From JBBDMC01 sp963775235 (GTDB lineage Bacteria; Pseudomonadota; Alphaproteobacteria; Rhizobiales; Kaistiaceae), in NCBI GenBank assembly GCA_963775235.1, contig CAVZHY010000005.1:372001-436000 (forward strand): a stretch of 64,000 nt of DNA, written 5' to 3'. Both the position numbers and the translations under genes were made by a program. The notes beneath the pieces are model-generated. The model saw nothing but the letters and a program-made list of their open reading frames with translations, was not told where the DNA came from and ran no database searches. How positions within the stretch are numbered: position 1 is the first letter of the stretch; every line of letters starts with the position of its first letter. Positions 45,401-54,670 of this stretch are shown one piece after another.

Positions 45401-47298
45401 CTCACCGTCTCGGCAATTTCATTGCCCGAGGCGATGATGGTCTCGTTGATCTTCATGCCGCGCACGGCGATGGCCTTGGCGACTTCGCCGCCGACGGAGG
45501 CGAGCCGCTGGGTCAACTCGGCGCTGCGTTCGTCGAAGGTCTCGTACACCGTCGTGGTGGCGGCGTTGATCACCTCGCGCAGATTCGTGGTGCGGTTCTC
45601 GATCAGGTTGGCCATCGCCTCGCCGGTGGAGGCCAGCCGCTCGTTGAGCTCGGTGCCGTTGACGGAGATCGACTCGAAGATGCGGTCGCCGGTGCGCGAC
45701 AGGCGGTCGGCAAGCTCGCCGCCACGCGTCGTGATGGTCTCGGCGATGCGGCTACCGGTCTCGTCCAGCTTGTCGGAAATCTCCTGACCGCGCAGCGCGA
45801 GGTCGACGACGAGGGAGTCCGCATTCGACTTGAGGGCTTCCTTGACCTCCCTGACCTGGGTCGAGATCATTTCCGCCGCAAGGTTGCCCAACTCCGAGAT
45901 CGTACGGGTGATCTCGTCGGTGCGCCCCTCGAAGCCGGAAATCAGTTCGCGGCCGACCGACGACAGCGTGTCGTTCACTTCCTGGCCGCGCTCGGCAATG
46001 GTGTCGGCCATGGCCCGGCCGGTCGTCGACAGCGTGTCGTTGAGCTCGGCGGAGCGCACCAGCAGCGCTTCGGTGACCTCGCCGCCGGTCTGGGCGAGCG
46101 AGACGGCGACGTCGCTAACGGTGTCGGCGAGGCGGGTGACAAGATCCTCGCCGCGGGCGGAAAGCTGGTCGACCATCTGCTCGCCGGCGGAGCTGAGCGC
46201 GATGGTGATCTGCTCGCCGCGGTCGGTGAGGGCGGTGGCGATGCGGTTGCCGGCGTGGGTGACGTTCTCCGAGATCGATTCGGCGGCGATGCGCAGGTCC
46301 TTCGACAGAGACTCCTGGGCGCTGACGATCGAGGTGCGAACGCGCTCGGAATTGATGACGATCGCCTCGCGCTGGCCCGCGAGATCGTCGATCAGCGAGC
46401 GCATGCGCATTTCATTGTCGGAATAGGACCGCTCAAGGGCGGAAACTTCGTTGTGGACGAGCAGTTCCAGTTCGCTGGCGCGGGCGAGCGCACGCTCGAT
46501 CCCGTCGCCGACCGCGGCGACCTCCCGCCGGATGGCCTGGCTGACGTTGGCGACGGCGTCGGTGGCGACGTCCTCGGGCTCGGAAAGACGCGTGGCGACC
46601 TCGCTGATGGAGCGGGCCACCATGCGCATCTCCTGGGTGCGCCACATCATCGAGGCGGTCGCCCAGACGAAGCCGATCGGTGCCAGCAACAGCAGAATGG
46701 TGTTGAGAACGCCGGTCGGGTTGTTCTGGGTGAAGACGCCGGTCGATACGGCGTAGACGAGGACGATCACGGCCCAGATGACCGACAGCGCCGTCGCAGT
46801 CGGGTAGATCAGGCGCGAGGGACGCCGCTGAGACGCGAACGCCTGCTGGGTGCCGGCGGAGCGGCGATCATCGTTGGCGGCGAAGCGGCTGCGGCCCCTC
46901 TCGGCGGCGCGAGGAAGCGCCTTCTTCGCATTGGCAGCGGGAGGTGGCTGCTTGGCGGTGGACGGTGCCTGCTCGTCCGACTCGGGCGGCGGCGGAATCC
47001 GGCGCGCTTCCTCGGGGCGGCGTTCGCCCTCGACGCGACGGGCCTCTTCCTGGCGGCGGGCGGGCTGATCGTTGCGGCGCGGCGGCGCGGGTGTTCGCGG
47101 CGCCTCGGGACGGCGGCGCATATCGGCGCGGCGGACCGGCTCGTTGGCGGCCCGCGCCTCCGGGCGGCGCTCGCGACGCGGGCCCTGACCGCGTTCCGGC
47201 TCTGCGTCATCCTCGGCTTCGTAATCGAGCCGCAGTGCCTCTTCGACCGCGGACAAAGCCGCATCGTTGGGATTCTTGGTCCGTGGGTTAGTTGCCAT
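42435..47298 (-). CDS. Giant membrane-anchored coiled-coil protein (apolipoprotein-like repeats), one frameshift
   Basis: About 1620 residues once one extra base in a GGG run (44431-44433) is removed. Residues 1-160 are Arg/Pro/Glu-rich and disordered. Two membrane helices follow (about 164-187 and 197-218). Residues from about 220 to 1290 are almost all amphipathic helix with recurring R-G/S-x-x-I/L phrases. Residues 636-789 are seven contiguous 22-residue units of the form G-x-x-I-H-x-R-I-x-x-S-G-x-x-x-A-D-x-I-x-S-R. A Pro/Ala linker leads to a C-terminal helical domain (about the last 140 residues, TRRLYTLQGQQTFDEIRKKY). Similar proteins in Hyphomicrobiales are annotated as apolipoprotein-like or kinesin-like without known function. 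A role in envelope organisation is a guess. Confidence 0.8.
44932..45393 (-). repeat. Seven tandem 66-base units encoding 22-residue amphipathic repeats
   Basis: Exactly 462 bases, seven units of 66. Unit sequences (minus strand) include GNAIHQRIVESGSQMANEIESR-like, GSSIHERILSSS, GTSIHQKILASG, GVTIHEKIITSG and GNAIHDRIVESG. The units diverge in DNA but keep the protein pattern, which points to old duplications under selection rather than recent slippage. Confidence 0.85.
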
Positions 47299-47716
47299 GC
47301 TTCCGCCTCGCGTCCGTACTCAAAACTACGTCGGCCGCTTCGCCGGGCGGTACGAGCCCGACGAGCACGCAATAACGTCCACGGAAAGGAGCTGTGCGTG
47401 CACCGCACAACAATTGTCCGTCCCCCTCCCGCGGCTCGTTGCCGCGATTTTCAGACCGGCAAATCCAGCCGATCCGGGTGGCCTCCGTGCCTGCCGCTAA
47501 GTCATCCTAATGGCACATTGATGGCAGAGGAACAAGAAACTGAGCGATTGCAGCGAAACGCTAACGCTGGTCGGCGGGATCATCGCGCCACGCAGGGTTG
47601 CTGCCGGGAACGCCCACCATCCGCGCACTCGCGAGGCAGCGCGCAATTCAGCAGCTCGTCAACGATGCGACCGCCCTCGTTAACGATATCTTAAGAATGC
47701 CGGTTCGCTCTTCGTC
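47299..47716. other. Divergent intergenic region, coiled-coil gene / Hpt-like gene
   Basis: About 420 bases separating divergent starts, expected to hold promoters for both. I see no RNA gene, no convincing coding frame and no strong operator. A small AT-rich patch (GTTAACGATATCTTAAG, 47679-47695) lies just before the Hpt-like gene and may be its promoter region. Confidence 0.4.
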
Positions 47717-48100
47717 GTGCGCTTGGAACTCGGGGAGCCCGTGCACGACGTGTCCACTGTCCGTCCACCGATAATGCCGCCAACCAGCGGCAAATCACCG
47801 CTCGACCTCGATCATCTGGCGCGCCAGACCGGCAACGACGACGCACTCGAGCGGGAAGTGTTGACGCTTTTTCTGACCCGCTCCGCGGCGGACCTGGAAC
47901 GGCTGAAGGCGGCGACGGGTGACACCCGGCGGGAAATCGCCCACCTCCTGGTCGGCTCGGCCCGCGCGATCGGTGCCGGCCGGGTTGCGCGCCTTGCGGC
48001 CGCGGTGGAGCAAGGGGCCGACGGCCCCGACGACGTCGCCGATCTCGCAACGGCGGTCGATGCGGCGCAACGTTTCGTGTCGGAATACCTCGCGGGATAG
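47717..48100 (+). CDS. Small Hpt-domain-like protein
   Basis: 127 residues, helical. The segment REIAHLLVGSARAIGAGRVARLAAAVE fits the histidine phosphotransfer helix, with His76 as the candidate phosphorylated residue. The usual lysine three residues after the histidine (HxLKGSA) is valine here (HLLVGSA), so phosphotransfer is uncertain. The first start is GTG at 47717; an ATG at 47774 removes a disordered leader and would give 108 residues. No histidine kinase or response regulator is nearby. It is divergent to the giant coiled-coil gene and upstream of the ferredoxin. Confidence 0.68.
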   Translation: MRLELGEPVHDVSTVRPPIMPPTSGKSPLDLDHLARQTGNDDALEREVLTLFLTRSAADLERLKAATGDTRREIAHLLVGSARAIGAGRVARLAAAVEQGADGPDDVADLATAVDAAQRFVSEYLAG

Positions 48101-48238
48101 AAAATCCATCGCCGTTCACCTCGCGGCGAGCGATCCGATGGTCTGGCAGGGGCCGTTGAAATCGCCTATAGAGGCCCCGCGAATTGGCGGCATTGCTCGG
48201 CTTGGGCCGGCGTCCGCATCCTCCCAAGTCCAGGTCTG

Positions 48239-48559
48239 ATGCCCAAGATCACGTATATCGGCAGCGACGGCGAGCGCTACGAAGTCGAGGCCGAGAACGG
48301 CTCCACGGTGATGGAGAACGCCATCCGCAACGGTGTGCCGGGCATAGAGGCCGAGTGCGGCGGCGCCTGCGCCTGCGCAACGTGCCATGTCTACGTCGAC
48401 GAGGCCTTCAAGGAGATCGTCGGCGAACCGGAGCCGATGGAGGAAGACATGCTCGATTTCGCGTACGACGTGAGGCCGACATCACGACTGTCGTGCCAGA
48501 TCCGCGTGCGCGACGAACTGGACGGACTGACGGTAACGGTGCCGGAGCGGCAAGGCTAG
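48239..48559 (+). CDS. 2Fe-2S ferredoxin (adrenodoxin/Fdx type)
   Basis: 106 residues. The cluster ligands are Cys40, Cys46 and Cys49 in AECGGACACATCHVYVDEAF, and Cys86 in TSRLSCQIRV, the C-x5-C-x2-C...C spacing of vertebrate-type and ISC-type ferredoxins. An extra cysteine (Cys44) lies within the loop. It may serve Fe-S cluster assembly, P450s or oxygenases. The gene ends eight bases before the ferredoxin reductase, so they probably work as a pair. Confidence 0.93.
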   Translation: MPKITYIGSDGERYEVEAENGSTVMENAIRNGVPGIEAECGGACACATCHVYVDEAFKEIVGEPEPMEEDMLDFAYDVRPTSRLSCQIRVRDELDGLTVTVPERQG

Positions 48560-48567
48560 GACAGCGC

Positions 48568-49626
48568 ATGAACGACATGACGACCACGACCATGTCCGGT
48601 GACGAGGTCATCGAGACCGACGCGATCATCATCGGCGCCGGCCCCGTCGGCCTGTTCGCGGTCTTCGAACTCGGCTTGCTCGATATGCGCGCGGCACTCG
48701 TGGATATTCTCGACAAGCCCGGTGGACAGTGCGCCGAACTCTATCCGGAGAAGCCGATCTACGACATTCCGGGTTACCCGATCATCTCCGGGGAGGGGCT
48801 GGTCGAGAAGCTGATGGAGCAGATCAAGCCGTTCCATCCCACGTTCCATCTGAACCAGATGGTCGAGACACTGACGCGCGAGGCCGACGGCCGCTTCCGG
48901 ATGACCACGGATGTCGGCCGGACGTTCCTTGGCAAGGTGGTGGTGATCGCGGCCGGTGGCGGCTCTTTCCAGCCCAAGCGGCCGCCGGTGCCCGGTATCG
49001 AGGGCTACGAGGGCGCCTCGGTATTCTATTCGGTGCGCAAGATGGAAGACTTCCGCGGCCACGACCTGATGATCGTCGGTGGCGGCGATTCCGCGCTCGA
49101 CTGGACGCTCAACCTGCAGCCGCTGGCGAAAAGCCTGACGCTCGTTCATCGGCGCGAGGACTTCCGCGCCGCGCCGGACAGCGTCAACAAGATGAAGGCA
49201 CTCCTCGACGCGGGGAAGATCCGATTCCAGCTGGGGCAGGTGAGCGGCCTGAAAGGCGAGGGCGGTCAACTCAGCGCGGCGACCGTCAAGGACAAGGCCG
49301 GGGCGGAGACCGAGGTCGCCTGCACGCGCCTGCTTCCCTTCTTCGAACTCACCATGAAGCTCGGGCCGGTCGCAAACTGGGGCATCAACCTCCACGAAAA
49401 CCTGATCCCGGTGGACACGACGAAGTTCGAGACATCGGAGCCCGGCATCTTCGCGGTGGGCGACATCAACAACTACCCGGGCAAGCTCAAGCTGATCCTG
49501 TGCGGCTTCCACGAGGTGGCGCTGATGGCGCAGGCGGCCGTCCACATCGTGTTTCCGGAGAAGAAGGTGGTGTTTCAGTACACCACGTCCTCCTCGAGCC
49601 TGCAGAAGAAGCTCGGCGTGATCTGA
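48568..49626 (+). CDS. Ferredoxin--NADP(+) reductase, thioredoxin-reductase-like type
   Basis: 352 residues. FAD site DAIIIGAGPVGLFAVFELGL, the family phrase GGQCAELYPEKPIYDIPGYP, NADP site LMIVGGGDSALDWTLNL and the second FAD motif GIFAVGDINNYPGKLKLIL are present. It lacks the CxxC of thioredoxin reductase, as expected for this FNR class (YumC-like). The C-terminal tail YTTSSSSLQKKLGV is characteristic. The ATG at 48568 was chosen; a longer frame overlaps the ferredoxin. It should shuttle electrons between NADPH and the ferredoxin encoded just upstream. Confidence 0.94.
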   Translation: MNDMTTTTMSGDEVIETDAIIIGAGPVGLFAVFELGLLDMRAALVDILDKPGGQCAELYPEKPIYDIPGYPIISGEGLVEKLMEQIKPFHPTFHLNQMVETLTREADGRFRMTTDVGRTFLGKVVVIAAGGGSFQPKRPPVPGIEGYEGASVFYSVRKMEDFRGHDLMIVGGGDSALDWTLNLQPLAKSLTLVHRREDFRAAPDSVNKMKALLDAGKIRFQLGQVSGLKGEGGQLSAATVKDKAGAETEVACTRLLPFFELTMKLGPVANWGINLHENLIPVDTTKFETSEPGIFAVGDINNYPGKLKLILCGFHEVALMAQAAVHIVFPEKKVVFQYTTSSSSLQKKLGVI

Positions 49627-49728
49627 CAATCCTCGCCAATTGTCCTGGACGCCCTTACGCTGGGACGTCGGCATTGGAGAGCGGTGATCCTCTTAGAACG
49701 GTCTGGGCCGTCCAAGGCGCGATCTGGT

Positions 49729-50226
49729 TCACTCCGGCCGAAACACGATGTCGCTCACGGTGTAGGTGAGATTGGTCTTGGGGTCGGTGTGGACGGCCTT
49801 GACGCGGAAACCATCGTCGGCGACGGCGAGGGTTGCGGTGGCGGTTGATTTGCTTTCGTCCGAGGTTTCGGCGGTCAACTCGATCCCGTCGCTGCGGGCG
49901 GTCCCCGAGAAGATCGCTGCCGGCGGGCTTCCGCGCCGACCGGCCGAGCCGCTGTAGCGTCCGGCGCCGACGGCCTCGATGACCGACTCGATGGCCACCG
50001 ACATGTCCGGCAGCGCGCACCGGCCGATCTGGTGCAGGCTGGTGCCGTTGGCATCGAGCGCGTTGGTGATCTTGCAGTAAAGGCGCTGCGGTGCTTCGTC
50101 GGCTTTCAGCCGGATGGTGCCTTGCCCGACCCAGTCGCCTACCAACTGCTTGAGCAGCCCGTCCTCGGCGGCGGTCGCCGTGCTGGCGGCGCAGATGAGT
50201 GCGAGGCCGATCACCAGTCGTTTCAT
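49729..50226 (-). CDS. Secreted protein of unknown function, paralogue A
   Basis: 165 residues with a signal peptide (LVIGLALICAASTATAA). The mature part LLKQLVGDWVGQGTIRLKAD, RLYCKITNALDANGTSLHQI, GRCALPDMSVAIES and the ending YTVSDIVFRPE is clearly related to the next upstream protein. Two conserved cysteines (YCKI and RCAL) probably form a disulfide. I do not recognise the family by function; the alternation suggests a small beta-barrel, perhaps lipocalin-like, but this is a guess. Third gene behind an RND transporter. Confidence 0.75.
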   Translation of the reverse strand: MKRLVIGLALICAASTATAAEDGLLKQLVGDWVGQGTIRLKADEAPQRLYCKITNALDANGTSLHQIGRCALPDMSVAIESVIEAVGAGRYSGSAGRRGSPPAAIFSGTARSDGIELTAETSDESKSTATATLAVADDGFRVKAVHTDPKTNLTYTVSDIVFRPE

Positions 50227-50290
50227 GCATGGTCTCCTTCGCGCGACGGCGGTGTTGTCACGTTTCGTTGGGTTTCTGGCTAGGGCGTCG

Positions 50291-50908
50291 TTACTGCGCG
50301 GCGAAGACGATCTCGCTGGCGGTGTAGGCTTTCCCCGTCCCAGGGTCGGTCCGCTCGGTCAACAGGCGATAGCCACCTTCCGGCAGGACTTCGATGGTGG
50401 TGGTGGAGGTCGCGGGCTGGTGCGTCAGCGCATCGGTGAAGCGGGTAGCCATGACGATGCTGTTGCCTATGCGCGAACCGGCAAGCGTCGCCGGCCCCTC
50501 GGTCGCCATGCTCTCCAGCGTGCCTTCGTACTTGCCATCGCCGCGAGCGGTGATCTGACCGCTGATGGTACCGGACTGGTTGGCGAGGGCGCAGCGTCCC
50601 TGCTGGCTCAGGGCGGCGCCGTCGGCACTCAGCGCGTTGGTGATCTTGCAGAACACGCGCTCGGTTTCGGCCGAGCCGTTCTGACGAATCTCGCCGCGCC
50701 CCGTCCACTCGCCGGCAAGGTGCGCCAGCAGCGGATCGTTGGCGGCCAAAGCGGGATAAGCCTCCGCCGGAGCGAGACGGGGGACCGGCGGAGGGCCCGA
50801 GACAGGCGGGCTTTCAGCTACGGGGATCGCGTTCGCCGGGACGCCATTGGCGGCAAGGGCCGGCGCCGCCAGGATCAGCGCGACCACGACAACAATGCTT
50901 CGCATCAT
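50291..50908 (-). CDS. Secreted protein of unknown function, paralogue B
   Basis: 205 residues; signal peptide SIVVVVALILAAPALAA, then a Pro-rich linker (about residues 25-50) and a domain LLAHLAGEWTGRGEIRQNGS, RVFCKITNALSADGAALSQQ, GRCALANQSGTISGQI ending YTASEIVFAAQ. This matches paralogue A over its whole length, including both cysteines. The ATG at 50908 overlaps the transporter stop (ATGA), so synthesis is coupled to the RND protein. It may hand a lipid or other hydrophobic ligand to or from the transporter (inference). Confidence 0.75.
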   Translation of the reverse strand: MMRSIVVVVALILAAPALAANGVPANAIPVAESPPVSGPPPVPRLAPAEAYPALAANDPLLAHLAGEWTGRGEIRQNGSAETERVFCKITNALSADGAALSQQGRCALANQSGTISGQITARGDGKYEGTLESMATEGPATLAGSRIGNSIVMATRFTDALTHQPATSTTTIEVLPEGGYRLLTERTDPGTGKAYTASEIVFAAQ

Positions 50909-53196
50909 GCAGGTACTTCTTCGGGCTTCGGCTTCATCGCCGACCGGCCCTCGAACCATCGCCGGGCGAGACCGGCCATCAGCGCCGGCAGTACCACGAT
51001 GTCGCCGATGAGGGCGACCGCCAGGGTCAGGGCGGCGATGCGGCCGAACAGGCTGATGGTGGGGAGCCCGCTTGTCAGCGTCGTCGACATGCCGGCAACG
51101 ATGATCATGGTGGTGCCGGCAAGCACGGGGCCGATTCGTCGCGATGTCTCGATCAGCCGCTCGGAAAGTCCGGCAGTTCCGTGGCCGGTCAGCAGGAAGC
51201 GATTGAGGAAGTGGACCGTGTCGTCGACGGCGATGCCGAACGCGACGGTGAGCGCGATGACGGTGGTGAATTGCATGCCGCTACCGGTTAGGAAAAGGAG
51301 TGCACCGGTCGCCAGAATGGGGAGAAAGTTCGGCAGAAACGAGACGATGCCGATCGCGACGCTGCGGAAGGCGATGGCGATCACCACAAGGTTGGCGACA
51401 ACCGACAGGGACAGGCTGAGATTGAGGTTGTTGATCGTACGGGCGCCCTCACGCGCGTTCAGGATGGTGAAACCGGTCACCTCGACCTCATCGCCGCCGG
51501 CGCCCTTCGCGGCTTTTTCGATGGCATTGGCGAGCGCTTCCGTCTCGGCGGTGCTCGATTCGTGGATGCTCGCCGTCACCAGCGCGTTTCCCGACCGGGA
51601 CACGAAACGCGAGCGGGTTTCCGGCGAAAGGTCACTGAACAATCCGTCAATGCTTCCAGCGCCGGTGGCGCCATCGCCGTGACCAAGCCAGTCGGCCAGG
51701 CTCCACAGCGACAGCGGCGTCGACACGCCGTCGACGGCGGCGACGGCGCGATGAACCGCCCCGATACGCTCGAGCGCCGCCGTCGAGGTCGGCGACACGC
51801 CATGCAACGGCACGACGATCTGAACCGGGAAAACGCCACCAAATTCCTGGTCAATCCGGCCGAGGGCGGCATTGGCCGGATCGTTTTTCGGCAGATGCTC
51901 GCGCACCGAGTGCTCCGGAGGCACCGAATAATGCATGGCGCCCAGGACAAAAACGAGCACGATCGAGGTCAGGCCAATGGGGCGCGCATAGCGCACGACG
52001 AACGTCCCAAGCTTGCCGCAGGGGCCTGATAGCCAGACAAGGAACGTCGACGCTGTGCCGGGGCGGTGCCTCCAGAAGCGGCCGACGGCGAGCGTCAGCA
52101 GGCCATGGGCGACGAGCACCACCAGCGTGCCGCCGACGATGCCGATCGCGCCGGTGACGCCGAAGCTGCGCACCATCGCCACGTGCGAGATCATCAGGGA
52201 GACGAAGGCGACCGCCGTCGTGATCGCGGCAAGCAGGCACGCACCGCCAACCTCGTGCTGGGCCAGCCGCTCCGCCGCGGCGACGCTGATGCCGGTGTCG
52301 CGGTGCCGGCGCCAGGCAAAGCACAGATGCATGCAGTCGGCGTACCCGAGGATCATGATCAGCGCCGGGATGACCGTCGACATCACCGTCACCTTGGTGC
52401 CGACAAGGCCCATGAAACCGAGCACGGTGACACCGCCGAGGATCGCCGGGACCGAGGACAAGACTGCGGCGGTAACCGAGCGGAACACCAGCAGCGCCAT
52501 GATCAGGCCGATGACTGACCCCGCGGCGTTCAGCACGATCTGGTCGCGCTTGAGCACGTCGAGGATGCTGGCCCGGATCACGGGGAATCCGGAAACGGTC
52601 ACTTTGGCGTCGGTGCCGGCGAAAACATCCGACGCGGTAGCCTGTATCTGCGCCTTCAGCGCGCGGGTGACCGACAGGGGTGCCTTCGGCTCCGACGGTG
52701 TGACCACGTAAAGGGTTGCCTTGCCGTCGGGCGACAGCACCTTGTCACCCATGATCGGGTGGGCGCGCACGCGCTTGACCAGATCGGGGGTCAGGCCATC
52801 CGCGGTGTTGTCGATGACCAGCGCGGCGGCGCCGCTCGCGTCGGGCGGATCCCGGAGCGAAAACATCGAATAGGCGCTGCCCACGCCGTCGACAAGTTGC
52901 AACTGCAACTGGAAGTCCTGGAGAGCGCGGAAGACCGCCGGGGAGCCAAGGTCCGGCGCCTCGACCAGCACCAGCGTCTCGTTCTCCGGGTCGACGAAAT
53001 CGCTGGTGGTGTTCTTGTAGGCGAGGTAGGCCTGAGACTGGCTGGCGAAGACGTCGCGCAGGTCCTCATCGAAGGTGAGTCGCGTGACACCGAAGCCGGC
53101 AACGACGACGAAAACGAGGAATATGGCCGCTGCCAGGCGCGGCCATTCGATGGCCAGCCAGGCAACGCGTTCCAAGCCGAAACCGATTGATTTCAT
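50905..53196 (-). CDS. RND/MMPL-family transporter
   Basis: 763 residues, two repeats each of one helix, a large periplasmic loop and about five further helices. First loop begins VTRLTFDEDLRDVFASQSQA; the transmembrane block SVTAAVLSSVPAILGGVTVL, VMSTVIPALIMILGYADCMH is sterol-sensing-domain-like, and the second block includes FTTVIALTVAFGIAVDDTVH, whose aspartates are typical proton-relay residues. This size and layout match MMPL/HpnN-type hydrophobe exporters rather than tripartite AcrB (about 1050 residues). No membrane fusion protein is present. Substrate is likely a lipid or hydrophobic molecule. Confidence 0.88.
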   Translation of the reverse strand: MKSIGFGLERVAWLAIEWPRLAAAIFLVFVVVAGFGVTRLTFDEDLRDVFASQSQAYLAYKNTTSDFVDPENETLVLVEAPDLGSPAVFRALQDFQLQLQLVDGVGSAYSMFSLRDPPDASGAAALVIDNTADGLTPDLVKRVRAHPIMGDKVLSPDGKATLYVVTPSEPKAPLSVTRALKAQIQATASDVFAGTDAKVTVSGFPVIRASILDVLKRDQIVLNAAGSVIGLIMALLVFRSVTAAVLSSVPAILGGVTVLGFMGLVGTKVTVMSTVIPALIMILGYADCMHLCFAWRRHRDTGISVAAAERLAQHEVGGACLLAAITTAVAFVSLMISHVAMVRSFGVTGAIGIVGGTLVVLVAHGLLTLAVGRFWRHRPGTASTFLVWLSGPCGKLGTFVVRYARPIGLTSIVLVFVLGAMHYSVPPEHSVREHLPKNDPANAALGRIDQEFGGVFPVQIVVPLHGVSPTSTAALERIGAVHRAVAAVDGVSTPLSLWSLADWLGHGDGATGAGSIDGLFSDLSPETRSRFVSRSGNALVTASIHESSTAETEALANAIEKAAKGAGGDEVEVTGFTILNAREGARTINNLNLSLSLSVVANLVVIAIAFRSVAIGIVSFLPNFLPILATGALLFLTGSGMQFTTVIALTVAFGIAVDDTVHFLNRFLLTGHGTAGLSERLIETSRRIGPVLAGTTMIIVAGMSTTLTSGLPTISLFGRIAALTLAVALIGDIVVLPALMAGLARRWFEGRSAMKPKPEEVPA

Positions 53197-53339
53197 TCAC
53201 CAACCAGGAGCAGTCGCCACGTCACGGGAGGCCTACCGGTGCGGACTCGATCGGCCGACGAGCAGCAAGCGCCCGGCTTTTTGACCGCTCCATGGCCGAC
53301 TGTCAAACTGACGTTTGGTCGCCGGACATCGGACACGCC

Positions 53340-53846
53340 ATGCACACCGGTTCTCATCTTTTTGCCGACGACGGGGACATTCCCAACAATCCGCGGTTGC
53401 CTCTGATCGTCTATTCGGGTGCGATCGAGGACGCAGGCGACGTGACGGCGGCCTTCGAGGCGCTGTTTCGCGCCAACGGCTGGGGCGGCGGATGGCGGAA
53501 CGGCATCTTCCCCTTCCACCATTACCATTCGACCGCCCATGAGGTGCTGGGCATCGCCGCCGGCGAGGCGGACGTGCGTTTCGGCGGCGAGGCGGGCGAG
53601 ACATTGCACGTCAGCCAAGGCGACGCGGTACTGATTCCAGCCGGCGTTGGCCACAAGCGGCTGTCGGCCTCGCCTGACCTGCTGGTGGTCGGCGCCTATC
53701 CGGCCGGCAGGGGCGCAGACCTGATGCGCGAGGGCGCCGAGGGCCGCGACGGCATTCGCCGCCGCATCGCGGCGGTTCCGCTGCCGGCCGCCGATCCCGT
53801 CGCCGGTGCGGGCGGGCCGATGACGCGGCTGTGGAAGCAGGACTGA
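53340..53846 (+). CDS. Cupin-domain protein, YjlB-like
   Basis: 168 residues. FADDGDIPNNPRLPLIVYSG at the N-terminus is the YjlB-family opening. The cupin motifs are HHYHSTAHEVLGIAAGEADV (metal-binding histidines and glutamate) and VSQGDAVLIPAGVGHKRLSA. Function unknown; members are small metal-binding enzymes or sensors. ATG at 53340 matches the family start; an in-frame ATG at 53292 would add 16 residues. It is divergent to the RND operon. Confidence 0.88.
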   Translation: MHTGSHLFADDGDIPNNPRLPLIVYSGAIEDAGDVTAAFEALFRANGWGGGWRNGIFPFHHYHSTAHEVLGIAAGEADVRFGGEAGETLHVSQGDAVLIPAGVGHKRLSASPDLLVVGAYPAGRGADLMREGAEGRDGIRRRIAAVPLPAADPVAGAGGPMTRLWKQD

Positions 53847-53874
53847 GACACGGGGCGGGCGACAGGATCAGAAC

Positions 53875-54606
53875 GTGTTTCCGCTTAGCGACGACAATCC
53901 GCGCGACAGCACTCCGGTCGTCACCTGGGGGATCATCGGCCTCTGCATCCTCGTTTACCTTTGGCAACTGTCGCTGGGTCCGGCTGGCCAGGTCGCCTAT
54001 TACGGCTACGGACTGGTTCCGGCGAGGCTGACCGGCATTGCACAGCTGCCGGCCGGTGTGGCATCGGTGCCTGCCTGGGCGACGATCCTCACATCGATGT
54101 TCATGCACGGCGGCCTGCTGCACATCGGCGGCAACATGCTCTACCTGTGGATCTTCGGCGACAACGTCGAAGACTCGATGGGGCATGCCCGTTTCCTCGT
54201 CTTCTATCTGGTGTGCGGGGCCATCGCGGCGCTGACGCAGACGTTCATCGCGCCGGGCTCGGAAGTGCCGGTGATCGGCGCAAGCGGTGCTATTGCGGGC
54301 GTCCTCGGGGCCTACATCGTGCTCAGCCCACGCGCGACGGTGCGCACGCTCATCTTCCTCGGCTTTTTCTTCTGGATCGTGCGCATCCCGGCAATCTATG
54401 TGCTCGGCATCTGGTTCCTGCTGCAGTTCCTCACGGCGGCGGGCAGCACTGCCGGCGAGGGCGGCGTGGCGGTGTGGGCGCACGTCGGGGGGTTCATCGC
54501 CGGCGTCATCCTGGTGTTCCTATTCCGCAAGCGAGGCGTAGGAGTCATGCAGGAAGCCCGTTCGCGCCCCTTCCGCGTGGAGGAGCGGCGCGGGCCGTGG
54601 GGCTAG
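53875..54606 (+). CDS. Rhomboid-family intramembrane serine protease
   Basis: 243 residues with about six helices. The catalytic serine is in VIGASGAIAGVLGAYIV and the histidine in VWAHVGGFIAGVILVF; the conserved loop HGGLLHIGGNMLYLWIFGDN precedes them. It cleaves membrane proteins within the bilayer. The start is GTG, giving FPLSDDNPRD, the normal opening of this bacterial subgroup. A basic tail follows the last helix. It lies 28 bases after the cupin gene, possibly cotranscribed. Confidence 0.92.
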   Translation: MFPLSDDNPRDSTPVVTWGIIGLCILVYLWQLSLGPAGQVAYYGYGLVPARLTGIAQLPAGVASVPAWATILTSMFMHGGLLHIGGNMLYLWIFGDNVEDSMGHARFLVFYLVCGAIAALTQTFIAPGSEVPVIGASGAIAGVLGAYIVLSPRATVRTLIFLGFFFWIVRIPAIYVLGIWFLLQFLTAAGSTAGEGGVAVWAHVGGFIAGVILVFLFRKRGVGVMQEARSRPFRVEERRGPWG

Positions 54607-54670
54607 GCTTGCCACACTTGCCGAACGGACGCGGATAAGCCAGCCGCGTCTCCTTCGGGCCAACCGGAGA

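Noticed and set aside
44536..47694. Open frame of 1052 codons on the plus strand opposite the giant coiled-coil gene
   Set aside because: Its repeats simply mirror the coiled-coil repeats of the other strand. No membrane, signal or domain features of its own.
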